DNA of 64,000 bases from Mantis religiosa (lineage: Eukaryota > Arthropoda > Insecta > Mantodea > Mantidae). The notes under the pieces are model-generated. The model did no database searches, was not told where the DNA came from, and saw nothing but the letters and a program-made list of their open reading frames with translations. This document shows positions 31,682 to 42,549 of this stretch, in pieces. The DNA is taken from positions 107,260,645 to 107,324,644 of the forward strand of contig CM060954.1 in NCBI GenBank assembly GCA_030765055.1. Reading direction: 5' to 3'. Positions within the stretch are counted from its first letter, which is position 1. Every line of letters starts with the position of its first letter. Position numbers and translations under genes: made by a program.

Positions 31682-32374
31682 ATGGAGATAGTAAAGCAAA
31701 AGTGTACGCTACCCATACAGGTGTTAGATTTCGAGGATGACATTCGCAAAGGACGACACGGTACGTTGTTTCCGAGTAACGTTAGAGCGCTCATACTTGG
31801 CAGTTCAAATGCTGGAAAAACGAACGTTTTACTCAACCTGCTTATTCACGAGAATGGTCTGAGATTCGAAAACCTCTACATATACTCGAAATCGTTGCAA
31901 CAACCTAAATATCGATATTTACTCAGGTTACTGAAAACTATACCCGATATAGGTGTATTTACGTTCGATGATGGTGATAAAGTAATTCAAACGTCGGATG
32001 CTAGAGAAAATTCGATATTCGTATTTGATGATGTGATAAATGAAAAACAGGGTAAGATAGCTTCATATTACAGTATGGGTAGACATCGTAATGTCGATGC
32101 TATATATTTAGCACAATCATATGCTAAAGTACCTAAACATTTAATTAGAGATAATGCAAATATGATTATATTCTTTAGACAGGATAATCTCAATTTAACA
32201 CATATATACGAAGATTATGTAAATACCGATATGTCCTATGATGAATTTAAGAATATGTGTAAACATATATGGGAGAGTGATGAACGATCCTTTGTTGTTA
32301 TAGTACCAGAATATCCACTGAACGAGGGACGCTACCGTCACGGTTTTGATCGCTTTATCAGAATGAATAAATAG
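31682..32374 (+). CDS. Genome-packaging ATPase (FtsK/HerA-like)
   Basis: The frame is open further upstream, but the first ATG is at 31682, giving 230 residues. Walker A GSSNAGKT is at 40-47, Walker B SIFVFDD at 111-117, and a sensor Gln lies in IYLAQS near 145. This is the A32/FtsK-HerA packaging ATPase of Polintons and related double-jelly-roll viruses, which pumps DNA into the capsid at a vertex. Length is normal and there are no breaks. It heads the plus cluster, with only 20 bp to the fibre gene. Confidence 0.9.
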   Translation: MEIVKQKCTLPIQVLDFEDDIRKGRHGTLFPSNVRALILGSSNAGKTNVLLNLLIHENGLRFENLYIYSKSLQQPKYRYLLRLLKTIPDIGVFTFDDGDKVIQTSDARENSIFVFDDVINEKQGKIASYYSMGRHRNVDAIYLAQSYAKVPKHLIRDNANMIIFFRQDNLNLTHIYEDYVNTDMSYDEFKNMCKHIWESDERSFVVIVPEYPLNEGRYRHGFDRFIRMNK

Positions 32375-32394
32375 AATAATCCATCACTTAAGCA

Positions 32395-33540
32395 ATGAGT
32401 ATCGACAGGTTCGGATCCCGAAGAATCATACCCTCTAGGGGTGTGTTCAATCGATATATCATAACTAGAGATGGATCGGGAAACTATCGATTCAAGGGAA
32501 AGCGGTTGTGCAATATTCACGACCCTGAAGAAGGTGACGATGCATCGACTAAACGTTATGTGGATACGCATACGGCTGACGTCGAGAATCGAATGCAGAT
32601 CTTCAGCGAGCAGACCTCGTATCAGCGTATGGGCGAGTTTGAAGCTATGCTTAGGGATCACATACAAAAATCGCTCGACATCCAATACAACAATTTAATG
32701 GAGTACTTAAGTAAATATGCATTTAAACGTGATTCCGAAAATAATGTCATTATAGATGGTATAAGAATGAAAACGCTGTTGGACCCCCTTCACGAACACG
32801 ACGTTCCTAATAAAAAATATGTAGATGATAGGATTCCAATTCACGACTCTAATGAAACTCTATCATTTCGAATGAAGAGATTGAAGGATTTAGCCGACCC
32901 GATAGATGATAGTGATGCAGTCACCATGAGTTATGTTAATCATTTCTTTATACAGAAACATAATGAATTGCAAACGGGTTTAACTGAGACTATAACAAAC
33001 ATTGTCGATACTATTACACGGAAACAGAATGAATTACAAAGTCAGTTAACTAGAACAATCACCTCCGCTAGCGAGACTATTACTACAGCTGTAGAAAAAG
33101 AAGTGAAAGAACTAACCGCACGACAAACGGAACTTGATAATAAACTAATCACTATAAATAATGATATTCATACTATGAAAACACGAATGAGAAATGTTGT
33201 AAACACTATGTTACAACAATTGAAAGCACAACTCATAATTTCATTGCAAACACGTCCGTTTCGAGGTCCCTCTTTAAGGTATACGTTAACATCGGGACTC
33301 GAATACTATAAAGTTCCTGGAAATGGAAGTGTACTCTCGTGTTCCATCGTATCATCGGTACATCCGCATGCTGTAAATGATACATTGTTTGCAATAAACG
33401 GAAGATTAGTTGAAAGATATCCTGTAAGAGTTGAAACTGGCGATATTCTATCGTTTACAGCGCCAGTCGGACGTGCTAAAGATGGTCATATATTAAGTAT
33501 AGAACTGATAGTTTCATATAAATTAGCAGTAGCTGATTAA
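32395..33540 (+). CDS. Fibre-like trimeric attachment protein with phage-style repeats
   Basis: 381 residues. Three degenerate copies of a short motif occur: GKRLCNIHDPEEGDDASTKR-YVD (35-57), GIRMKTLLDPLHEHDVPNKK-YVD (122-144) and MKRLKDLADPIDDSDAVTMS-YVN (160-182). The form is L..L.DP....DA..K.YVD, the repeat of bacteriophage tail-fibre shafts. Residues ~185-280 are Gln/Glu/Thr-rich with heptad character (KHNELQTGLTETITNIVDTI), probably a coiled coil. Residues ~285-381 look beta-rich, as a distal knob. A fibre at the particle vertex is inferred. Polinton coiled-coil proteins of unknown role are the nearest named comparison. 18 bp separate it from the next start. Confidence 0.7.
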   Translation: MSIDRFGSRRIIPSRGVFNRYIITRDGSGNYRFKGKRLCNIHDPEEGDDASTKRYVDTHTADVENRMQIFSEQTSYQRMGEFEAMLRDHIQKSLDIQYNNLMEYLSKYAFKRDSENNVIIDGIRMKTLLDPLHEHDVPNKKYVDDRIPIHDSNETLSFRMKRLKDLADPIDDSDAVTMSYVNHFFIQKHNELQTGLTETITNIVDTITRKQNELQSQLTRTITSASETITTAVEKEVKELTARQTELDNKLITINNDIHTMKTRMRNVVNTMLQQLKAQLIISLQTRPFRGPSLRYTLTSGLEYYKVPGNGSVLSCSIVSSVHPHAVNDTLFAINGRLVERYPVRVETGDILSFTAPVGRAKDGHILSIELIVSYKLAVAD

Positions 33541-33558
33541 TTATACATTCATTTCGAT

Positions 33559-34317
33559 ATGGATGCTGAAGCTATAAGACTTAAGGAATCCATTGCCCGT
33601 CACAGTAGGGCAATAAGAGAAAAGTTACGTTCTCTCAAAGGAATGAAATTCGAAACGCAACGAGTCATGTCTGAAGTTCTTCAACCTGTAACCGAACCAT
33701 TGAAAGTAATAGCGAAAGCACACCAAGACAACAACGACGACGAAACTACAGATGATGCTAACGGATCTGATCTCGTGTCAAAGTATCTACACAAGGTTCG
33801 AACTGCTAGTTCGAGTGACATGGACAATACTTACGGCATACGTTACGAGGATAATGAGTATAAATTGGGTAACAAGACAGTTGTGTTTAAATCTGATGGT
33901 GTTCAGATAGGAACAGAAACGTATGAACCCACAGCAGGCTTATATGAATTATTATTTAAACGTTTACCTCGCAAGACATCGTACACAGATGATGATTTAG
34001 ACGTGTATTCGCAAATCTTACAGAATACTCAAGTTTACAGACACGGTTATTCAAGAGATGGACGTTTAAGAGCAAATCGAGGGTTCAAGTATCGTCATAT
34101 CATTCGTGACCTTGTTAGTAATCGAACTGGATTTGGTTTACGTTGGAAAGAACATGTACCGCAGAGAAAATTAGATTACGTCTACTGGAACGATCCGAAT
34201 GAAATAATAAACAGATTAAGATTATTAGTTGCGTCGAGGGATGCAGGTAATTTGAATCACTCACCCGAGATAGAAGAAATTATTACAGAACTTAAAACAT
34301 CAAAAATTATAGCATGA
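33559..34317 (+). CDS. Polinton conserved protein (DUF8207-type)
   Basis: 252 residues. It has a basic amphipathic N-terminus (LKESIARHSRAIREKLRS), a low-complexity acidic link at ~57-70 (HQDNNDDETTDD), then a domain with YGIRYEDNEYKLGNKTV, GLYELLFKRLP and DPNEIINRLRLLVASRDAGN. I recognise this arrangement as a protein regularly found directly before the integrase gene in animal Polintons and labelled DUF8207. Function unknown. Its stop overlaps the integrase start as ATGA, so the two are probably translated from one transcript by termination-reinitiation. Confidence 0.75.
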   Translation: MDAEAIRLKESIARHSRAIREKLRSLKGMKFETQRVMSEVLQPVTEPLKVIAKAHQDNNDDETTDDANGSDLVSKYLHKVRTASSSDMDNTYGIRYEDNEYKLGNKTVVFKSDGVQIGTETYEPTAGLYELLFKRLPRKTSYTDDDLDVYSQILQNTQVYRHGYSRDGRLRANRGFKYRHIIRDLVSNRTGFGLRWKEHVPQRKLDYVYWNDPNEIINRLRLLVASRDAGNLNHSPEIEEIITELKTSKIIA

Positions 34318-35231
34318 TAAAACGTCGCATTGCAACCGAGTTACATGCACCAGCTAGAAGACGATTTTTACGTCGTAAGATCATAAGCAAAGGAATGAAC
34401 GATTTAGTACAAATAGATCTTATGGACATGTCTAATTATGCAAGAGACAATAGGAATTATAAGTATATTCTTCTTGCATGCAATTTTTATTCCAAGATGG
34501 CTTATGCACGACCATTACGTGATAAAAGTGGTATTAACGTTTCGACTGCTATGGAGGAGATATTGAATGAAATGGAATCGTTTCCGAAGAATGTTCAATC
34601 TGATAAAGGAAGGGAGTTTTACAATAAACATTTCCGCGAACTAATGAATCGTAATAATATTAATCATTACAGTACATTCACACACGTTAAGGCTGCTGCA
34701 GTGGAACGTTTAATAAGAACGATCAAACTGATTTTGCATAAGGAATTTATTGTTCAAGGCTCATATCAATGGATAAACATACTACCTAGAATTATTCATA
34801 CCTACAATAATACTTACCATCGAACGATTCGTATGAAGCCTGTAGAAGTTCGTGATAATTCTCTCCTGCTCAGCGTCTACAAATATGATAGAAGTCTGCG
34901 TGAGAAGCGAAGATCTAGGCTTCATCGTGTTGGTGACTACGTGAGGATTTCTAAGCATAAAAGTGTTATGGAGAAAGGTTATCTACCAAATTGGAGTGTT
35001 GAAGTCTTTAGGATACGTACAGTGCAAAGGACACATCCATTGACCTATCTCATCGAGGATCTGGAGGGTAAACTGATTGAAGGAGCATTCTACGGTTATG
35101 AATTACAGAAAACTCAATATCCAGACACGTATTTAGTTGAAAGGATCATCAGACGTCGTGGTGATAGGATTCTGGTGAAATGGTTAGGATTTCCTACCCG
35201 TGAATGGATTAATGAGGTGGACATTGTATAA
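34314..35231 (+). CDS. Retroviral-type integrase with C-terminal chromodomain
   Basis: 305 residues. The DDE core has Asp35 (LVQIDLMDM), Asp97 (NVQSDKGREF) and Glu131 (AAAVERLIRTIK), with 33 residues between the last two. The linker after it is basic, and residues ~272-305 form a chromodomain (LVERIIRRRGDRILVKWLGF, then W of REWINEVD). No N-terminal HHCC zinc finger is present in this frame. Polinton integrase inserts the linear DNA with a 6-bp staggered cut, matching the TACGTT duplication seen here. AATAAA overlaps the stop codon (35231-35236). Confidence 0.93.
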   Translation: MIKRRIATELHAPARRRFLRRKIISKGMNDLVQIDLMDMSNYARDNRNYKYILLACNFYSKMAYARPLRDKSGINVSTAMEEILNEMESFPKNVQSDKGREFYNKHFRELMNRNNINHYSTFTHVKAAAVERLIRTIKLILHKEFIVQGSYQWINILPRIIHTYNNTYHRTIRMKPVEVRDNSLLLSVYKYDRSLREKRRSRLHRVGDYVRISKHKSVMEKGYLPNWSVEVFRIRTVQRTHPLTYLIEDLEGKLIEGAFYGYELQKTQYPDTYLVERIIRRRGDRILVKWLGFPTREWINEVDIV

Positions 35232-36164
35232 ATAAAAAAACACACAACTCAATAAAGAAATATAATTTTAATGATATATTGTGTTTGATTTTTTTTTTTT
35301 TTTTTTTTTTTTGTTCACATTGATTCCTGACATCTTCTGTAACTGCTAATTCACATCTCCTTAACTTAAACATGATAATAACATTTTTATACTTTTTTAA
35401 AAATCTTCTGTAACTGCTAATTCACATCTCCTTAACTTAAACATGATAATAACATTTTTATACTTAAAAAAAAAATCATACATGATTATAGTTGAATTAA
35501 CATTTAATTGTAGAGATTTTAACATAACGTACATGCTAGTTCACATTGAGTATATATAAATTCACCTACCCTTAACGTAAACATGATAATTACAATTTGA
35601 AGTAATTAGTAATATACGTTAAACAAACATCATACATGATTATAGCTGAAATAAGAGCCTTTGTACATGCTAGTTCACATTGATATATATATAAATCTCC
35701 CCTCACCCCTTAACGGAGACATGATAATAACATTTTGATATAATTAGTAAATATATTTTAATAAAAAATCATACATGATTATAGTTGAATTAACATTTCA
35801 TTGATTTCTGCTATCTAACATTTCAAAACGACATGAATAGGAAAAAATATTCCTTCACCCCTAACATAAACATAAAAAAGCAACACGTTATCTTTCAAAT
35901 GAAGTAAATATGTTATTATCATGTAATTAGTAACACACTTTACAAATATACTTGAAACTCAATTATTTCGTTTTTTGAAATACAGTAATATGTTATTATC
36001 ATGTGCCTAGTAATACCTTTTAACTCAGTTGTAACACACTTTACAATTATACTTGAAACTCAATTATTTTATTTTTTGAAATACAGTAATATGTTATTAT
36101 CGTGGCCTAGTAATACCTTTTAACTCAGTTGAATCTATGCTTTATTGAGAAAAGAAAAAGAAAT
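35232..36164. repeat. Convergent intergenic region with several AT-rich direct repeats
   Basis: Between the integrase and polymerase stops. A ~73-bp unit (CTTCTGTAACTGCTAATTCAC...) repeats at 35331 and 35403. A diverged ~120-150-bp unit containing CATACATGATTATAG recurs at about 35477, 35627 and 35767. An ~85-bp unit with CAGTAATATGTTATTATC repeats between 35965 and 36130. A T24 tract lies at 35289-35312. Polyadenylation signals flank both sides (AATAAA at 35252 plus; minus AATAAA near 36141). No ORF. Confidence 0.7.
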
Positions 36165-39100
36165 TTACACTTGACAATTTTCTATAGCATAATGTCCCCA
36201 TGCTAATGTTGAAAATGAATTATTGGGAATGTATCGTTTTGTATCGATACCACTTAAAGCTATCTTATTAGATTCAATAGTATGAACATCATGTTTATAA
36301 CTTCTGAAACATGTCTGCATGCTTCGATGTATAGTGTCAGGATGTGTAATACATGAGAGATATTGTTCAAAGGTTATGAATCTCATCGAATCTTTTGTTA
36401 CACCTTTTGATTTTTTAATCACTTCAGTATCATATCGATAACTATATAATTTCGATTTCAGCCCTACATATTCAGTCATCACTCTACCGGCTAGCTCATC
36501 CTTGAATAATCCTGAAATTTTCTTATTTGCTAACGGAATACCATACACATTATCCATTGGATAATTCGATGTATCGAATAAATGTATATTGGTTTTAATA
36601 AATTCATATATATCGCAGCTAGATTCAAAGAGAAAAGCATCCGTGTCCGTATAGATTAAAGTTACATCTTTCAATTTTTTCTTCAGAATTTCATAATAAA
36701 AATCATACATTTTATGTTTGGATAGATCCAGGATTGCTTGTCCTATGTATATTGGCTTATTCATCAATATTTCATCTCTGACCAATTCTATACCTATTAA
36801 ATTTTCATCAAAAATCACGTACCTTATACATGTCTGTCGAGCTAACAATTTACGCGCTCGTTTCCAGCTGGTAGCTAAATGAAATGAATTATAACGTTTT
36901 ACATTCTCTATAAATTTTCCATAAACACAATTATTCATTAACTTCCATAGATTTTGACCAAATTTCGTCTTATCTTCAATACGTTTACGAACGTTGAGTT
37001 CAATGTAAGGATTTATCCAGTTAGATTGTTTGTAACCTATTACTCTATGTATACGCGATGGAATCAAACCAAGTTTAACACATTGTTGAAAATTGAGATA
37101 ATGTAATACGTATTTATTTTTATCATTCAATGTTGTTAGCAATTTTGTATACTTATCACCTGGCGCGATTTCATTCAAAGGGCATAATGGCAAATCATTT
37201 TGTATATCATGAAGTTCCTGTGGATATTTAAAGTCTACTTCCAACACATATCCCACGTCAGAATCACTTGTAATAGACATAAAATCTATTGATTTAATGT
37301 CAGCATCAGTTAGCCACCTTATATCAGTGTATGGTAAGCTATTATTTTCCATTGTATAACTATATAGAGAATTGCAGTCAACGTACATTAAATAATTAGT
37401 TGGTTGAGTGTTATCATAGCTAGTCATGTATCTGTTATTCGCCTTTGCATACCGTTTGGACACAGTGCAAATTCCACCTCGTATTCCTTTTTCGAAGAAA
37501 TCTAGCATAGTCTTATCTGTTAATAATGAAATCTGTACACTAGTCGTTCTTAACATTGCATCATAGGCTAACCCGGGAAGTGTGTAATACTGACACGGGT
37601 CGAGTCCGTACAAACCGATACTTAATTCACGGAAGCGTTCAAACACGTCCGTTAGTATTAATGTATCGCACTTAAGATATATATTTAAATATTCACCCAT
37701 ATTTTTAACATTGAATTCATTCCATACCGTTCTAGCATGACTATAATCCTCATCGCTTACATGATCAAACTGATGTTTGGATGGTAGACTATTCTCGTAT
37801 AATTTTTCTATAGAATCCACATACGTGTACGGGAAGACACCTTTACGTTTCATCAGTTGTCTATGCAAAGGATTCGTGTACATATTATTGGTATAATGAA
37901 AATCATCTGCTTCTAACATATCCGAAAGGTTACTAAGTTTTGAATCCAAAAAACGATAGCTATCCAGAAATCTTAGATATATACTCATTCTATTCGAATT
38001 TGTATATCTTTTGCTAAAGGATAAGTAATTTTCAGAAGTTTGTGCAATACAGTTGATAGGTTCCGTATCGTAACCTAGTTTCTTTACTATGAAATGAGCA
38101 TCGTATTTTGACAAGCAATGAAAGAATATTGGTATGAATCCTGGCATTTTCCTATTTAAATTGCAGTGCTTATGAGCTGGGCCAACGTAACTTCCAGTCA
38201 AATGACAATGATCACGAACCTTTATACACGAGTTAAGAAATTCACGTTTGCATATGTGACATCGTGTTGCATTTTGATATTCTAGCTCATCCACATCTCT
38301 CATACTTATTTCAATTTTATTAGCATATATATTAATGACCTGATTTGCAATTAACGTTAATTCTTTAAGAAAATTTTCAATTGCATATGGACCTTCAAAT
38401 GATTTGAAACGTGTTAAATTTTTATCATAACTACAGACCAAATGTAATGCAATTGCATACGCTTCATGTTTATGAATGCTACGTGTCCAGCTTTTACTCG
38501 ATACATCTTGACACGAATCTACCTTACGTAAGATACATTCTATGTCTGCATAAACCACGAATGGAACTTTTAGACATTTCGAATATGCGTTAAATTCAAC
38601 GAGATCAGTTCTACCAGCCTCGGGCATTCTGATAATTTGATTCATCATACACCTCTTTTTATGGCTATTTAAACGTGATTCTGATGTGAAATACAAGTTA
38701 CAATTGTTACATAACCATTTTCGCCCATTATGTTTAGTTAGCTGCTTTCCTAGCAAACGTGACAAGTCTGTTATCAGACAATAATGTCTTTTATACATTA
38801 AAAGATTAACATGATGTGATTTTATCTCTCTTGGTTGATATAAGAGAATAATCGATTTATTTTCAACACCGTATATCGTTATTGAAATATTTGAATTTTG
38901 ATTCTCGAATTTTTCTACATCTTTCAATGATACGGGGAATGTTATATTCTCAAAGTTAAATTCGTTACGAAAATCATATCTTTTATAGGAGGTGGGTCGA
39001 TTCTTGTTACGTTCTACTGGGTATTTGGATGCTAACAGACAGTATGCAAAGCAATATTTATCAGTATTACGAATGTTAATAACAGCTCTCTTCGATTTTA

Positions 39101-40381
39101 TAAAGTCGGGTAATTCAGTATACATCCCTGCATTCAATGAATCGTATTGTGTCACATATATTGTTAATTTCTCAATACTGTATAAAGCTTTTGAACTGGT
39201 ACGCGATTCAAAATTATCCATATGATCTAGTATAGGTTGTACAATCTTCTCTTCATACTATATAGATTTATCTGTAGATTGCAATATCACCTCAAGTTTA
39301 CTGTTAAAGTTAAATGTATGAATATTATCGCTCTCTTGTGATATTATGACATATTGACAGGATAAACAGGATCCTATCTTAAGACCTGATTTATACATGT
39401 TTAAGCCCTTATCAATTTCATTCAAAATTAAAGGTTTGCATTCTGCTAAGAATATAACGGGGTCAAGTATATTAACACAGTTGTGAATTTCGTAGGTGGT
39501 TAATCGTTTTTTGAAAGCAGACTCACTGTGAATACATCGTAATCGTTCAGCCTGGGTCACGTTCGAACAGGTTTCATCTTGCTGAATCGAGGGTTGTCCA
39601 GTGGCAGTATCGGAGCATCTTGTCGTCGTTTCTGAAAAAAGCAATTACAACATTCGATTAACTTTACATACGGGAACATTGATTTACATGTATGTAAGGT
39701 GGTAACAGAAATAACATACATGTTAATAACTTTTACATGTATGAATCTCAATTTTACGTAAACTCTATACTTTACGTAGAACGTAACATGCATGTAACTT
39801 TTACATATGAAAATAGTTACATAATGATTATGTATTTTACAATTATTGCTATCATCACGTAACTACAATATTCAGATAGTATGTAACTGTTTTACGTAAT
39901 GCTCTCTCCCTTACATAAATGATAAAAACACACAACGTAAACCATATAGATGTAAAATACCGTAACTGAACTACGATATTCACATGTACGTTTTACACAT
40001 ATAAATTAACGTTCTTTTTTCACCTACAACGTTACTTTTACGTGTAACAAACAAACGTAACTAACATGCATGTGAAATAACGTAACTGAACTACGATATT
40101 CACATGTACGTAATTATTACACATGAAAATTAACCCTACAACGTTCACTCTCAATTACTAATACTACATGACGTGCGATAATTAACACTTTAAGTTCTAA
40201 TACAACATGTACGTACATGCAAGTAACTACATTCAATTACTAATACTACATGACGTGCGATAATTAACACTTTAAGTTCTAATACAACATGTACGATTTC
40301 ACATTTACATGCAAGTAACTACATTATCACTTTTTTTTTATGAAATTTTATTCAATAATTGTACTCACCTTTTGACGACAT
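36165..40381 (-). CDS. Protein-primed DNA polymerase B, spliced, one in-frame TAG
   Basis: Exon 1 is 40381-40369 (ATG plus three codons and G, donor AG|GTGAGT). Exon 2 runs 39631-36165 after the acceptor TTGCTTTTTTCAG; about 1,160 codons. The frame is open except for a TAG at 39260-39258, about 128 codons in. Counted from Met 39221: a C2HC finger at 171-191, exonuclease I YADIEC (226, 228), an endonuclease VII-like zinc site 321-353 (CHIC...DHCH), exonuclease II SKYDAHF (371), motif A VDCNSLY (615), motif B KLMNNCVYG (760-768) and motif C YTDTD (857-861). Polintons use it to replicate linear DNA from a terminal protein. The TAG lies in a variable segment, so mutation, readthrough or an alternative start at 39221 are all possible. 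Confidence 0.9.
39258..39260 (-). other. In-frame amber codon interrupting polB
   Basis: Codons on either side (AAA TCT ATA, then TAT GAA GAG) are in the same frame as the 128-codon upstream part and the 1018-residue downstream ORF, with no frameshift. The context ATA TAG TAT lacks the known CARYYA or UAG-G readthrough signals. Confidence 0.9.
39632..40368 (-). repeat. polB intron rich in short palindromes, with an ~82-bp tandem duplication
   Basis: Flanked by consensus splice sites. Many short palindromes occur throughout: TACATGTA (39687), TTTACGTAAA (39752), ACATGCATGT (39787), and repeated ACATGTACGT and CACATGTACG blocks. A unit starting CAATTACTAATACTACATGA repeats at 40152 and 40234, the second with an 11-bp insertion. 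Motif density is far above the flanking exons, suggesting binding sites or an origin; this is inference. Confidence 0.65.
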
Positions 40382-40804
40382 TACGGGCTGCTTAAAAAAG
40401 ACAATTTATGTCGTTTGAAACCACTTTCTAGTGTTTCCTCGCCATGGTATTGGAGTATGCAGTCACCACGATTTAGTAGATCTTTCTGCGCTGCGGTCAT
40501 ATGTTTGAATCTCTCCGGGAGGAAGACTTGGAAATCTGATGTTTCGACGACGACCCGTTCACCATATCTGGTCTTCACGGTTTTGACGGATCGAATGATG
40601 TGTTGAACGGACTGATCTAATTCACGTAGTTTCTTTGTGGGAAGATGTGTTCCACCTTCAGCTAGTTGATTTAGCTGTAGCATCTCATGATCTGAAACAT
40701 ACATATAAGCACACACGAATCAGTATTACTTCAACATTCTTCGTAAACAGAGATAAAAAATGACTTACAATATACAACTTTTCTATCTTACCTGTAGGAT
40801 CCAT
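40381..40804 (-). CDS. Small spliced gene upstream of polB, possible ssDNA-binding protein
   Basis: Exon 1 is 40804-40792 (ATG plus three codons and G, donor G|GTAAGA). Exon 2 is 40691-40381 after the acceptor TGTTTCAG. Product about 107 residues: a Leu/Gln-rich start, then VKTRYGERVVVETSDFQVFL and PERFKHMTAAQKD. The alternating hydrophobic segment suggests a small beta-barrel. Similar proteins sit beside replication genes in insect Polintons as I recall, so a replication or ssDNA-binding role is possible but unproven. Its TAA overlaps the polB ATG by one base (TAATG). Its 13-nt first exon ends in the same phase as the 13-nt first exon of polB. Confidence 0.65.
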
Positions 40805-41907
40805 ATTTCCAGAGAATCGACTGCCTCCTAACACATCCGTACTGCGGTATTTATTAACAGTTGCTCCGCCCCCCCCCCCTCCGTCCGGGAGAGGTGTTAC
40901 TGTCTACATATTACGCTATGTGTTTAAAGTAGTTGTGACTACGTTATAAGTTAGAAGGTATTACTAGTAACTTTATTATCATAGTTTAAACTTTATATAG
41001 GTTCATCATTTTTTACACCCCCTCCAACCGTATCTCTCCTTCCCAAACACCATGTTGCGTGCGCACACTAACTGTGATTCGTTCCCTACATCTTGGAGGG
41101 GAGGGTGATATAGTTACACATTTCTTTACACACATACATACTTGTACAAAATATATTTTTCTGAACATTTGATTTTTTTTTTTTTTACATTTGGTATACT
41201 AACACATTCATAGTATTGTTTCATCATTCATACAAATATATAGATTCATTCGTTTAATTTTAAAATATATTCTTTTTTTCCTAACGTTATTTGACAAAAT
41301 TAGACTTCGCTACAGCAATAGGAATGTTTTGATCACCCCTGTCACCAGTCTGGAGAGATTAACTCTTTTTTTTTCTCTGACCTACATACCAAGGGGGATG
41401 ACGTTCAGTGGAGTATTCGTAATACTGAGGGGAGATTTTCTAGACAATTTTTTTATATGGAGGGTGATACCTTGCCATGAATAGTTAGGATATCTACACT
41501 ATAGACCCCTACTTGCGTATATATATTATCGTATTGATTGATCAGTTTTGTATTACTCATATCTACTTAAAGATGAGATACTTTTCTCTCGTTATCTTAA
41601 TCATTTTTAAATAGATGGTTAGTGCTTTTATTTTATTTTCGATGTTATGTTCCACTTTTATCATGCTTAGAGGGAATATTCTTTTTAAGTTATCGTGCTT
41701 AGAGGGTGCGTTCCTTTATCATGAAACCCCTTTCAAACAGCTTTACATTTGCATTCTTATACTTTTCTCTCAATATTTTTTTATCATTCTTAAAGAGATG
41801 GGTAGTGCTTTTATTTTTATTTGCATTTGCTATGTACCACTTTTATCATGCTTAGAGGGGACATTTCTTTGTCATGCGACCCTCTCACATAGATTTACAT
41901 TTCCATT
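40805..41907. promoter_or_regulatory. Right-end promoter region and ~180-bp tandem duplication
   Basis: No ORF of substance. A C13 tract lies at 40869-40881. Two diverged ~180-bp copies (ATACTTTTCTCTC...AGTGCTTTTATTTT...CATGCTTAGAGGG) occupy about 41578-41760 and 41758-41905, ending at the TIR. It must contain the promoter for the small gene and polB, but no TATA box stands out. Confidence 0.5.
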
Positions 41908-42503
41908 CTTATACTTCATCAATGTGGAATAGATTTATATTTTCTCGTACCTCGATGTGGGAATGGAATTTAACCTTTTCTTAACCTTTACATCGCTCTT
42001 GGATACAATAGCTCAAGGAGAGATTCTGCATAGGGAACACCCCTTACCAGAATGTCTTATTACATTTATTTTCATAAATCTCTCCCAGTAAACATACCTA
42101 ATCATTCTCTCGATATTCTTTTATCTAAAGATTAACGATACTACATCATATATCATACACTAAACGTAATAGATATCAAACCCTACACTCGATATTCATA
42201 CATGAGAGTTCAAGCACAGACATCGAAGCACTGAACGTAATAGATATCAAACCCTAGACTCGATATTCATACATGAGAGTTCAAGCACAGTCATCGAAGA
42301 ATTACTATCAATACATTTAATTCAAACATCCCCGGAACCCCCGTTACCCACCCCGCCCCATCACAATATCGAACCCTAGACTTCGATATTCATACATGAG
42401 AGTTCAAGCACACACACACATCGAAATGAATTCACATTTAATTCAAACATCCCCGGAACCCCCCCCCCCCCCGTTACCCATCCCACCCATCACACATTAC
42501 ACA

Positions 42504-42549
<46 letters not shown>

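Noticed and set aside
39258..39260. Confident call of stop-codon readthrough in polB
   Set aside because: No known readthrough context follows the TAG; mutation is at least as likely, so it is reported only as a question.
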